The position numbers and the translations under genes were made by a program. A stretch of DNA of 6,490 nucleotides, taken from NCBI GenBank assembly GCA_947479995.1, contig CANKBT010000180.1, positions 1 through 6,490 on the forward strand, read 5' to 3'. Under the pieces are notes generated by a model. That model made no database searches. It was given only the letters and a program-made list of their open reading frames with translations, and was not told where the DNA came from. Position 1 is the stretch's first letter; each line of letters opens with the position of its first letter. Shown here one piece after another: positions 1 through 6,490 of this stretch. The DNA comes from Frankiaceae bacterium. GTDB taxonomy: Bacteria; Actinomycetota; Actinomycetes; Mycobacteriales; SCTD01.

Positions 1-861
1 GCCGTCGGCGTAGCCCAGCGGCACCAGCGCCAGCGTGCTCTCGCGCTCCGTGGTGTGCGCGTGGCCGTACGACACCCCGCTGCCGGCGGGCACGCGCTTG
101 ACCAGGGCGACCGTGCTGGCGAGCGTCATCGCCGGCCGGAGCCCGAAGTCGGCGGGACCGCCGAGCTGCGGCACCGGCGACAGCCCGTAGAGCGAGACGC
201 CGGGGCGGACCAGGTCGTAGTGGGTGTGCGGCGCGGTGAGGGTCGCCGCGCTGTTGGCCAGGTGGCGCACCTGCGGGGCGAGCGGCGCGGCGACCTCGAG
301 GGCCTCGGCGAAGACGCGGGCCTGCGCGGCGTTGACCGGGTGGTCGGGGCCGCCGTCGGCGTTCGCGAAGTGGCTCCACACGCCGACGACGTCGACCGCG
401 CCGTCGGCCTGGGCGCGCCCGGCGGCCGCGACGAGGTCGGGCCAGTCGTGCGCGGTCGCGCCGCCGCGCGACAGGCCGGTGTCGGCCTTGAGGTGCACGC
501 GCGCCGCCGTGCCGGTCGACCGCGCGGCGTCCTGCGCGCGGGCCAGCTCGGCGAGGTCGTAGACGCCGAGGTCGACCCCGGCGGCGACCGCCGGCGCGAG
601 GTCCTCGCCGGGGCTGAACAGCCAGGCCAGCAGCGGCGCGTCGACCCCCGCCGCGCGCAGCGCGAGGGCCTCCTCGAGGAAGGCGACGCCGAGCCAGTCG
701 GCGCCGCCGGCGAGGGCCGCCCGCGCGGATGGCACGAGCCCGTGGCCGTAGCCGTCGGCCTTGACGACGGCCATCAGCCCGGCGCCGCCGGCCGCGAGCT
801 CGCGCAGGCGGGCGGTGTTGGCGGTGATCGCGCCGAGGTCGACGCGGGCCTCGGACCTCAC
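1..861 (-). CDS. alr: Alanine racemase, PLP-dependent (C-terminus cut by window edge)
   Basis: Interconverts L- and D-alanine in the cytoplasm, supplying D-Ala for the peptidoglycan stem peptide. 287 codons are visible in one open frame that runs off the left edge; the family is usually about 370-390 residues, so about 85-100 C-terminal residues are missing. The N-terminal PLP barrel carries the cofactor lysine K34 in AVVKADGYGHG, then HLKADTGLSRGG (about 123-134), SHFANAD (163-169), HLANSAAT (200-207) and VRPGVSLYG (218-226), whose R219 is the family's arginine facing the PLP ring nitrogen. The C-terminal domain begins with GVSYGHAHT, which holds the second catalytic base Y265, and PLGYADG (281-287). 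The GTG start at 861-859 overlaps the nnr stop as GTGA and puts the conserved barrel strand EARVDLGAI at the right place. No strong Shine-Dalgarno is visible, so translation is probably coupled to nnr. The SMDQ-type motif expected near the end lies outside the window. Confidence 0.96.
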   Translation of the reverse strand, partial: MRSEARVDLGAITANTARLRELAAGGAGLMAVVKADGYGHGLVPSARAALAGGADWLGVAFLEEALALRAAGVDAPLLAWLFSPGEDLAPAVAAGVDLGVYDLAELARAQDAARSTGTAARVHLKADTGLSRGGATAHDWPDLVAAAGRAQADGAVDVVGVWSHFANADGGPDHPVNAAQARVFAEALEVAAPLAPQVRHLANSAATLTAPHTHYDLVRPGVSLYGLSPVPQLGGPADFGLRPAMTLASTVALVKRVPAGSGVSYGHAHTTERESTLALVPLGYADG

Positions 862-2303
862 CCGGGCAGTGTCGCAGCCCGGACGGCCCGCACCGCGTCG
901 GGCCACGCCGCCAGCACGCGCTCGGCGGTGGTCGACGCGCCGGCGGCCGACAGGCTCCCGGCCAGGCCGTGCAGGTGCGCGGCGCTGCTGGCGGCGAGCA
1001 GCGGCTCGTCGTCGAGCAGGGCCAGCAGCGCGCCCGCGCCGCCGGCGAGCACGTCGCCCGACCCGGCGGTCGCGAGCGCCGGCGTGCCGGTGGCGTTGAC
1101 GCGCGCCGGCCCGTCGGGGCCGGCGACGACCGTGGCGACGCCCTTGAGCAGCACGTGCGCGCCGAGGTCGCCGGCGAGCGCCCGGGCCGCGCCGACGCGG
1201 TCGTCGCCGACCTCGCGGCCGAAGCGGGCGTACTCGCGGTCGTGCGGGGTGAGGACGGTCGCGGCCGCGCGGTCGCGCAGCAGGTGCGGGCGGGCGGCGC
1301 AGACCGTGAGGGCGTCGGCGTCGACGAGCACGGGCACGCCGCCGGCGAGCACCGCCTCGACGGCCGCGGCGGCGACGTCGTCGGTGCCGAGCCCGGGGCC
1401 GACGACCCAGGCCTGCACCCGGCCGGCCGCCGTGACGTCGGCGCCGGTCGCCTCGGTGACGACGGCCTCCGGCCAGCGGGCGCGCACCTGCGCGGCGGCG
1501 TGCGGGTGTCCCGCGAAGCGCACCATGCCGGCACCGGCGGCCAGCGCCGCCCCGACCGCCAGCACCGCCGCCCCGGTGTACCGCTCGCTGCCGGCGACCA
1601 CGCCGACCACCCCGCGGCGGTACTTGTCGGTGTCCTGCCCGTCGTCCGCGACGCCGGTCGCGACGTCGCCGGCCTCGAGCACCTCGACGTCGGGCGGCGG
1701 CAGCACGGGCCCGAGCCCGAGGTCGACGAGGCGCACCCGCCCGGCCCGGCGGCGGCCCTCGCCGACGAGCAGCCCCGGCTTGAGCGTGCCGAAGCAGACC
1801 GTGGCGTCGGCGTGCACGGCGCTGCCGGTCACCGCGCCGGTGTCGGCGTCGACGCCGCTCGGCAGGTCGACCGCGACCACCGGCGCGCCCGTGAGCAGCC
1901 CGGCCTGCCACACCGCGACCGCCTCGGGGCGCAGGCCGCCCCGCCCGCCGATGCCGGTGAGGCCGTCGACGACGAGGTCGGCGGTGCGCGGCGGCGGGCC
2001 GCCCACCCGGCCGCCGGCGGCCCGCAGCGCGGCGGCGGCGTCGGCGACGGGGGTGCCGCTGCACAGCGCGGTGACCCGGGCGCCGCGGCGGGCCAGCTGC
2101 GCGCCGGCCCACAGGGCGTCGGCGCCGTTGTCGCCGGTGCCGACGAGCAGCAGCACGTCGCGCCCGTACGCCCCGCCCAGCTCGTCGACGCAGGCGTGCG
2201 CGAGGCCGGTCGCGGCCCGGGCCATGAGCGCGCCGGGCGGCAGCGCGGCCATGAGCTCCCGCTCGGCGGCGCGGACGCTTGCGACGGCGTGGGCGGCGAG
2301 CAC
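858..2303 (-). CDS. nnr: Bifunctional NAD(P)H-hydrate epimerase / ADP-dependent NAD(P)H-hydrate dehydratase
   Basis: Metabolite-repair enzyme of 481 residues. The N-terminal YjeF_N half (about 1-215) epimerises R- and S-NAD(P)HX. The C-terminal ribokinase-like half (about 220-475) dehydrates S-NAD(P)HX back to NAD(P)H, using ADP in bacterial members. N-half landmarks are SVRAAERELMAALPPGALM (9-27), the nucleotide loop VGTGDNGADAL (54-64), VDGLTGIGGRGGL (112-124) and VDLPSGVDADTGAV (145-158). C-half landmarks are DKYRRGVVGVVAGS (226-239), VGPGLGTDD (301-309), VDADALT (327-333), LTPHDREYARF (351-361), LLKGVATVV (385-393) and TAGSGDVLAGG (412-422), whose aspartate is the catalytic base. The GTG start at 2303-2301 is supported because the YjeF_N fold begins within a few residues of it; the next ATG would delete the first helix. 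It lies 9 bases after acpS and overlaps alr by 4 bases. Oddity: the loop usually written NNGGDG reads DNGADA here. As epimerase-dehydratase fusions are common in bacteria, the fusion itself is normal. Confidence 0.95.
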   Translation of the reverse strand: MLAAHAVASVRAAERELMAALPPGALMARAATGLAHACVDELGGAYGRDVLLLVGTGDNGADALWAGAQLARRGARVTALCSGTPVADAAAALRAAGGRVGGPPPRTADLVVDGLTGIGGRGGLRPEAVAVWQAGLLTGAPVVAVDLPSGVDADTGAVTGSAVHADATVCFGTLKPGLLVGEGRRRAGRVRLVDLGLGPVLPPPDVEVLEAGDVATGVADDGQDTDKYRRGVVGVVAGSERYTGAAVLAVGAALAAGAGMVRFAGHPHAAAQVRARWPEAVVTEATGADVTAAGRVQAWVVGPGLGTDDVAAAAVEAVLAGGVPVLVDADALTVCAARPHLLRDRAAATVLTPHDREYARFGREVGDDRVGAARALAGDLGAHVLLKGVATVVAGPDGPARVNATGTPALATAGSGDVLAGGAGALLALLDDEPLLAASSAAHLHGLAGSLSAAGASTTAERVLAAWPDAVRAVRAATLPG

Positions 2304-2305
2304 GG

Positions 2306-2322
2306 GGAGGGCCTACCCCTCC
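2306..2322 (-). promoter_or_regulatory. Putative nnr ribosome-binding site inside a 6-bp hairpin spanning the acpS stop
   Basis: On the minus strand GGAGGG (2322-2317) is perfectly complementary to CCCTCC (2311-2306), with a five-base loop GTAGG that contains the acpS TAG stop. GGAGGGG is the only Shine-Dalgarno-like string upstream of the nnr GTG at 2303, although its spacing of 12-14 bases is long. The stem would hide this site; ribosomes ending translation of acpS would open it, which is the usual logic of translational coupling. The pairing is directly visible, and the regulatory role is inferred. It is not a terminator candidate: there is no T-tract, and nnr begins two bases after the stem. 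Confidence 0.4.
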
Positions 2323-2669
2323 GCGACGACGACGGCCGTCGCCACGCCGCCGTCGTGCGACAGCGACAGGTGCCAGGTGCGGATGCCCTGCGCGGCGGCC
2401 TCCTCGGCGACGGCGCCGTGCACGACGAGGCCGGGCCGGCCGCGGTCCCCGACGACCACCTCGGCGTCGCGCCAGCGCAGCCCGCCGGGCGCGCCGAGCG
2501 CCTTGGCGACGGCCTCCTTGGCGGCGAAGCGCGCCGCCAGCGAGTCGACCGGCCGGTCGCCGGCGCGCTCGGCGTCGGTGAACAGGCGGGCGGCCAGCGT
2601 GGGCGTGCGGGTCAGCGCGCGCTCCAGGCGGGCGACGTCGACGACGTCGACGCCCACCCCGACGATCAC
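2313..2669 (-). CDS. acpS: Holo-[acyl-carrier-protein] synthase
   Basis: Transfers 4'-phosphopantetheine from CoA to the serine of acyl carrier protein, activating it for fatty-acid synthesis. The 118-residue product has the normal length for the short homotrimeric AcpS type. The start MIVGVGVDVVDVARLERAL contains the Mg-binding aspartate (D8), FTDAE follows at 30-34, and RFAAKEAVAKALG (47-59) carries the second metal-binding glutamate E52. HLSLSHDGGVATAVV (100-114) is the closing conserved strand pair. The GTG start at 2669-2667 shares one base with the glmS stop (TAGTG), and no other start codon gives the family N-terminus; no good Shine-Dalgarno is visible, so reinitiation after glmS is likely. 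The frame stays open upstream through glmS, but that extension is an arginine/alanine-rich out-of-frame reading and not part of the protein. Confidence 0.96.
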   Translation of the reverse strand: MIVGVGVDVVDVARLERALTRTPTLAARLFTDAERAGDRPVDSLAARFAAKEAVAKALGAPGGLRWRDAEVVVGDRGRPGLVVHGAVAEEAAAQGIRTWHLSLSHDGGVATAVVVAEG

Positions 2670-4495
2670 TACTCGACCGTGACGCTCTTGGCGAGGTTCC
2701 GCGGCTGGTCGACGTCGAGCCCGCGGGCCCGCGCCACCTCCGCCGACAGCACCTGCAGCGGCACGATGGTGAGCAGCGGCGCGAGCAGCGACTTGGTGTC
2801 GGGGATGCGCAGCAGCACGTCGGCGTGCGCGACGGCGCTCTCGTCGCCGTCGGTCGCCAGCACGATCGTGCGGGCGCCGCGCGCGCGGACCTCCTGCACG
2901 TTGTTGAGCAGCTTGGCCTGCAGCGCGTGCCGGGTGGCGATGACGACGACGGGCGTGCCCTGGTCGACGAGCGCGATCGGCCCGTGCTTGATCTCGCCCG
3001 CCGGGTAGCCCTCGGCGCTGACGTACGCCAGCTCCTTGAGCTTGAGCGCGCCCTCGAGCGCGATCGGGTAGCCGACGTGCCGGCCGAGGAACAGCACCCG
3101 CGGCTCGTCGGCGATCTCGCGGGCCAGCGCCCGCACCGGCTCCATGCGGGTGAGCAGCTCGGCGATGAGGTCGGGGATCTCCTGCAGGTCGCGCAGGTGC
3201 GCGCGCACCTCGTCGGCGTCGCGCGTGCCGCGGATGCCCGACAGGTAGAGCCCGACGAGGTACATCGCGGTGATCTGCGCGATGACCGCCTTGGTCGAGG
3301 CGACCGCCACCTCGGGCCCGGCGCGCGTGTAGAGGGCGGCGTCGCTCTCGCGGCTGATGGTCGAGCCGAGCGTGTTGGTGACCGCCAGCACCCACGCGCG
3401 CTGCGACCGCGCGTGCCGCACCGCCTCGAGGGTGTCGGCGGTCTCGCCGCTCTGGCTGATGGCGATGACGAGGGTGTTGCGGCCGAGCACCGGGTCGCGG
3501 TAGCGGAACTCCGAGGCCATCTCCACCTGCACCGGCAGGCGGCACCACCGCTCGACGGCGTACTTGCCGATGAGCCCGGAGTGGTAGCTCGAGCCGCAGG
3601 CGATGACGAAGACCTGCTCGATGCCGCGAAGGTCCTCGTCGCTCATCGACAGCTCGTCGAGGTGCACCAGGCCCTCGGGCGTGAGGCGGCCGCCGAGGGT
3701 GTCGCGGACGGCCTGCGGCTGCTCCTCGATCTCCTTGAGCATGAAGAACTCGTAGCCGCCCTTCTCGGCGGCGTCGGTGTCCCAGTCGACGTGGTAGGTC
3801 TCGCCCTCGACGACCGCGCCGTCGAGGTCGGTGACGGTGACGCCCCCGCGGCGCACCTCGACGACCTGGTCCTGCTCGACGACCCGGGCCTCGCGGGTGT
3901 GCGCGATGAAGGCCGTGACGTCCGAGCCGACGAAGTTCTCGCCGTCGCCGAGGCCGATGACGAGCGGCAGGTTGCGGCGCGCGGCGACGACCAGGTCGGG
4001 CTCGTCGCGGTGCGCGAGCACCAGCACGAACGACCCCTCGAGCTCGCGGCAGACCGCGCGCACCGCGGCGGCGAGGTCGCCGTCGTACGCCCGGGCCACG
4101 AGGTGCGCGACGACCTCGGTGTCGGTGTCGCTCTGCATGACGACGCCGTCGCGCTCGAGCCGGTCGACGAGCACCTCGAAGTTCTCGATGGTGCCGTTGT
4201 GCACGACGGCCACCGCGCCGGCGGCGTCGAGGTGCGGGTGGGCGTTGCGGTCGGTCGGCGGCCCGTGCGTCGCCCAGCGGGTGTGGCCGATGGCCAGGGT
4301 GCCGGGCAGCGACCGCTCGGCGAGGGCCTTCTCGAGGTTGGCGAGCTTGCCCGCCCGGCGCTCGACCTGCAGCCGCCCGCCGTCGAGCACGGCGACGCCG
4401 GCGCTGTCGTAGCCGCGGTACTCCAGGCGCCGCAGCCCCTCGACCACCACCTCGAGGCCGGCCTGCTCGCCGACGTAGCCCACGATGCCGCACAT
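2669..4495 (-). CDS. glmS: Glutamine--fructose-6-phosphate aminotransferase (isomerizing)
   Basis: Makes glucosamine-6-phosphate from fructose-6-phosphate and glutamine, the first step towards UDP-GlcNAc for peptidoglycan. The product has 608 residues, like E. coli GlmS (609). The N-terminal class II amidotransferase domain (about 1-235) opens with MCGIVGYVG, where Cys2 becomes the nucleophile after Met removal; it continues with GHTRWATHG (70-78), RNAHPH (83-88), HNGTIEN (99-105) and SDTDTE (122-127). The linker EKGGYEFFMLKEIEEQP (244-260) leads into two sugar-isomerase (SIS) domains: ACGSSYHSG (299-307), ISQSGETADT (346-355), STKA (400-403), then EGALKLKELAYVSAEGYPAGEIKHGP (481-506). The C-terminus NLAKSVTVE is the standard GlmS ending. 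The Cys2 requirement fixes the ATG at 4495-4493; an upstream in-frame GTG at 4528 would bury the cysteine. The gene starts 10 bases after pepN without an obvious Shine-Dalgarno. I see no glmS-type ribozyme upstream, because that space is pepN coding sequence. Confidence 0.98.
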   Translation of the reverse strand: MCGIVGYVGEQAGLEVVVEGLRRLEYRGYDSAGVAVLDGGRLQVERRAGKLANLEKALAERSLPGTLAIGHTRWATHGPPTDRNAHPHLDAAGAVAVVHNGTIENFEVLVDRLERDGVVMQSDTDTEVVAHLVARAYDGDLAAAVRAVCRELEGSFVLVLAHRDEPDLVVAARRNLPLVIGLGDGENFVGSDVTAFIAHTREARVVEQDQVVEVRRGGVTVTDLDGAVVEGETYHVDWDTDAAEKGGYEFFMLKEIEEQPQAVRDTLGGRLTPEGLVHLDELSMSDEDLRGIEQVFVIACGSSYHSGLIGKYAVERWCRLPVQVEMASEFRYRDPVLGRNTLVIAISQSGETADTLEAVRHARSQRAWVLAVTNTLGSTISRESDAALYTRAGPEVAVASTKAVIAQITAMYLVGLYLSGIRGTRDADEVRAHLRDLQEIPDLIAELLTRMEPVRALAREIADEPRVLFLGRHVGYPIALEGALKLKELAYVSAEGYPAGEIKHGPIALVDQGTPVVVIATRHALQAKLLNNVQEVRARGARTIVLATDGDESAVAHADVLLRIPDTKSLLAPLLTIVPLQVLSAEVARARGLDVDQPRNLAKSVTVE

Positions 4496-4516
4496 GCCGG
4501 AGAGGCTAGCCCCGGC
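4496..4516 (-). other. Short inverted repeat at the pepN/glmS junction
   Basis: On the minus strand GCCGG (4516-4512) and CCGGC (4500-4496) can form a 5-bp stem. The 11-base loop contains the palindrome GGCTAGCC (4511-4504), which includes the pepN TAG stop. The downstream arm abuts the glmS ATG directly. It occupies the region where the glmS ribosome-binding site should be, and no purine-rich site is visible there. Short GC stems arise easily by chance in DNA this GC-rich, so a function in coupling glmS to pepN translation is only a suggestion. Confidence 0.2.
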
Positions 4517-6490
4517 CGCCCTGCGCACGGTCCGCCGCGCCCCGGGCGCGCAGCGCGCGGGCGAGGTCGTCGCGGGCCTCCAGCACGAGGCGCCGCAGGC
4601 CGGCGGGCCGGTCGTCCGCGACCAGCCCCCCGGTCGCGTCGAGCACCTCCTGCCGGACGAGCGTCGCGGGGAACAGCAACCGCGTGACCGAGCCGGCCAG
4701 CTGCGGGGACCGGCGCTCCCACAGCCCGGGCACCTCGTCGGCGTAGCGCGCGACCCACGGCGCGAGCAGGTCGTCCTGGCCGTGCTGCCAGAAGCCGGAC
4801 GCGAGCGCCCGGGCGCGGCTGTTCGACAGCGGGCCGTCGCCGAGCAGCTCCGCCCACGCCGCCTCCTTGGCCGCCGGGTCGGGCCGCGAGGCGAGGGCGT
4901 GCGCCAGCGCGTTGGCCGACGTCGCGGTGGGCGCCGCGTCGTGGGCGGCCTGCAGCGCGTCGGCGCCGACGAGGCCGAGGGCCGCCTCGCGCTGCAGCAG
5001 GTGCCAGCGCAGCTCCTCGTCGACCGCGACGCCCGGCGGCGGGGCGACCGGCCCGGTCGCGGTGTCGACCGCGGCGCGGAAGACCACGCGCTGCAGGTCG
5101 CTGCCGGGCGCGTGCTGCGCGGCCACGTGGTGGGCGTGCAGCCGCGCCAGCAGCGGCGCGCCGTCGGCGGTGAGCTGGTGGGCGGCGGTGCGGGCCTGCC
5201 CGAGCAGGGTGGTGACGAGGTCGGGGTCGTCCTCGCCGTCGACGCTGCCGAGCACCGCCGCGACGAGGTCCTCCGCGGGCAGCTCGCCGTCGCGCGCGGT
5301 GTCCCACAGCGCGCCCCAGACCAGCGCGCGGGCCAGCGGGTCCGGCACCTCGTGCAGCCGCGCGCGCACGGTGGCGAGCGACCGCGGGTCGAGGCGCACC
5401 TTGGCGAAGGTGAGGTCGCCGTCGTTGGGCAGCACCAGGTCGGCGTCGAGGTCGACGCCGACCGGCACCGGCGCGCCGTCGACGTCGAGCAGCACCCGCT
5501 CGCGCAGGCGCAGCGGGCTGCCGTCGTAGACGCCGACGCCCACCCGGTGCGGGCGGTCGCCGGTGGCGGTGAGCGCCCCGTCGACGACGCGCAGCGTCGA
5601 CGGGCCGGTGGTCCGCAGCCAGGCCGCCGACCAGGCCTGCAGGTCGCGGCCGCTGGCCTCCTCGAGCGCGGCGAGCAGGTCGGCGAGGCCGGTGTTGCCC
5701 CACGCGTGCCGCGCCAGGTAGGTGCGCACGCCGGCGAAGAAGACGTCCTCGCCGAGCCACGCCGACAGCTGGCGCAGGGCGCTGGCGCCCTTGGCGTAGC
5801 TGATGCCGTCGAAGTTGAGCAGCGCCGCGCGGTTGTCCGTCACCTCGCCCGCGATCGGGTGCGTCGTCGGCAGCTGGTCGGCGCGGTAGCCCCACGCCTT
5901 GCGCCCGAGCGCGAAGTCCGCCCACACCCCCTCGTACGCCGTCGCCCGGTCGACGGTGTGCACGCCGAGGTACTCCGCGAACGACTCGTTGAGCCAGATG
6001 TCGTCCCACCAGCGCATGGTCACGAGGTCGCCGAACCACATGTGCGCCATCTCGTGCGCGATGACCTGCGCGCGCAGCCGCCGCTGGCTGACGGTCGCGT
6101 GCGAGCGGAAGACGAACAGCTCGTCGGAGAACGTCACCATGCCGGGGTTCTCCATCGCCCCGGCGTTGAAGTCGGGCACGAAGACCTGGTCGTAGGAGTC
6201 GCCGAACGGGTAGCGCCGGCCGAACACCTCCTGCTGCAGGTCCAGGCACTGCCGGGTGATCGCGAACAGCTCCTCGGCCTCGAGGTGCGCCGCCTGCGAG
6301 GCCCGGCACCAGACGCCGAGCCGGATGCCGTCGTGCTCGGCCGTCTCGCCGTGCCACGGCCCGGCCGCGAGCACCATGAGGTACGTCGAGATGCGCTCGC
6401 TCGCGGGGAAGGCGTGCCGCCGGCCGTCGACCCGCGGGGTCGTGCCGCTGAGCACCGTCCAGCCCTCGGGGGCGTCGACGGTGAGCGCGA
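4506..6490 (-). CDS. pepN: Aminopeptidase N, M1-family zinc metallopeptidase (N-terminus cut by window edge)
   Basis: Cytosolic zinc exopeptidase that removes N-terminal residues from peptides. 660 residues plus a partial codon are visible. The frame stays open to the right edge and begins with typical family sequence ALTVDAPEGWTVLSG, so the GTG at 6455 is internal rather than the start; related actinobacterial enzymes are about 850 residues, implying roughly 180-200 missing. The substrate-anchoring GAMEN motif is at 6161-6147. The zinc site is HEMAH (6056-6042) followed after 18 residues by the third ligand, the Glu of NESFAEY (5987-5985), a complete HExxH-x18-E gluzincin signature. The catalytic tyrosine is in SYAKGASAL (codon 5798-5796). 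From about 5600 to the stop the sequence fits the alpha-helical ERAP1-like C-terminal domain, rich in Ala, Leu and Arg. All active-site residues are present. The TAG stop lies 10 bases before glmS, so co-transcription is plausible, though pepN could also have its own transcript. Confidence 0.95.
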   Translation of the reverse strand, partial: ALTVDAPEGWTVLSGTTPRVDGRRHAFPASERISTYLMVLAAGPWHGETAEHDGIRLGVWCRASQAAHLEAEELFAITRQCLDLQQEVFGRRYPFGDSYDQVFVPDFNAGAMENPGMVTFSDELFVFRSHATVSQRRLRAQVIAHEMAHMWFGDLVTMRWWDDIWLNESFAEYLGVHTVDRATAYEGVWADFALGRKAWGYRADQLPTTHPIAGEVTDNRAALLNFDGISYAKGASALRQLSAWLGEDVFFAGVRTYLARHAWGNTGLADLLAALEEASGRDLQAWSAAWLRTTGPSTLRVVDGALTATGDRPHRVGVGVYDGSPLRLRERVLLDVDGAPVPVGVDLDADLVLPNDGDLTFAKVRLDPRSLATVRARLHEVPDPLARALVWGALWDTARDGELPAEDLVAAVLGSVDGEDDPDLVTTLLGQARTAAHQLTADGAPLLARLHAHHVAAQHAPGSDLQRVVFRAAVDTATGPVAPPPGVAVDEELRWHLLQREAALGLVGADALQAAHDAAPTATSANALAHALASRPDPAAKEAAWAELLGDGPLSNSRARALASGFWQHGQDDLLAPWVARYADEVPGLWERRSPQLAGSVTRLLFPATLVRQEVLDATGGLVADDRPAGLRRLVLEARDDLARALRARGAADRAQGGRG

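Noticed and set aside
2306..2322. The acpS/nnr hairpin considered as a transcription terminator.
   Set aside because: There is no run of T after it on the minus strand, and nnr begins two bases later within an evident operon. A role at the level of translation fits better.
2636..2652. Two copies of the palindrome CGTCGACG separated by one base, able to form a short hairpin near the start of acpS.
   Set aside because: The repeat is fully explained by the protein sequence V-D-V-V-D-V of the AcpS metal-binding strand written with the favoured codons GTC and GAC. Nothing indicates a separate function.
2313..4493. A 726-codon minus-strand frame that could suggest a fusion protein ending in AcpS.
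   Set aside because: Everything before the AcpS N-terminus is glmS read in the wrong frame, an Arg/Ala/Gly-rich string with no domain. The glmS frame across the same region is complete and well conserved.
4496..4505. A glmS-type ribozyme or riboswitch leader upstream of glmS.
   Set aside because: Only ten non-coding bases separate pepN from glmS, and the sequence before them is ordinary pepN coding sequence. There is no room for the long leader of the Firmicutes ribozyme.
55..4687. Very long open frames on the plus strand opposite alr, nnr, acpS and glmS (for example 55-2682, 969-3008 and 2825-4687).
   Set aside because: Their products are low-complexity, rich in Arg, Ala, Gly, Ser, Pro or Thr, and contain no recognisable domain. 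In DNA this GC-rich, stop codons are rare in every frame, and each of these lies antisense to a gene with unmistakable family motifs.
3643..6357. A 904-codon minus-strand frame spanning the pepN/glmS junction.
   Set aside because: It is an out-of-frame reading of both genes; the M1 peptidase and GlmS motifs occur only in the other frames. There is no sign of a real frameshift, since both genes are intact across the visible region.
6453..6455. GTG at 6455 taken as the pepN start.
   Set aside because: The frame stays open to the window edge and reads ALTVDAPEGWT immediately before it, which matches the family interior. A protein starting there would lack the N-terminal domain of M1 aminopeptidases.

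Overview
The window is high-GC DNA with a strong G/C bias at third codon positions, GTG starts and tightly packed genes. Together with the protein sequences this points to a free-living actinobacterium; the species cannot be named from this sequence. Five protein-coding genes are visible, all on the minus strand, covering essentially the whole window. There is no intergenic stretch longer than about 10 bases, and I see no RNA gene, mobile element, CRISPR array or tandem repeat.

In transcription order (right to left) the genes are: an M1-family zinc aminopeptidase N (6490-4506, N-terminus beyond the window edge); glutamine-fructose-6-phosphate transaminase GlmS (4495-2669); holo-ACP synthase AcpS (2669-2313); a bifunctional NAD(P)HX epimerase/dehydratase (2303-858); and alanine racemase Alr (861-1, C-terminus beyond the window edge). 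Junctions are a 10-base gap, a 1-base overlap, a 9-base gap and a 4-base GTGA overlap, so at least glmS-acpS-nnr-alr look like one translationally coupled operon. pepN may be its upstream member.

The joint role is basic housekeeping. GlmS makes glucosamine-6-phosphate for UDP-GlcNAc and Alr makes D-alanine, both peptidoglycan precursors. AcpS arms acyl carrier protein for fatty-acid synthesis. Nnr repairs hydrated NAD(P)H. PepN recycles peptides. The glmS-acpS-nnr-alr order is familiar from actinobacteria.

I found no undescribed biological system. The most interesting local signal is a perfect 6-bp hairpin at the acpS/nnr junction. It pairs the putative nnr ribosome-binding site with the bases just before the nnr start, and carries the acpS stop codon in its loop. 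A weaker arrangement of the same kind lies at the pepN/glmS junction.
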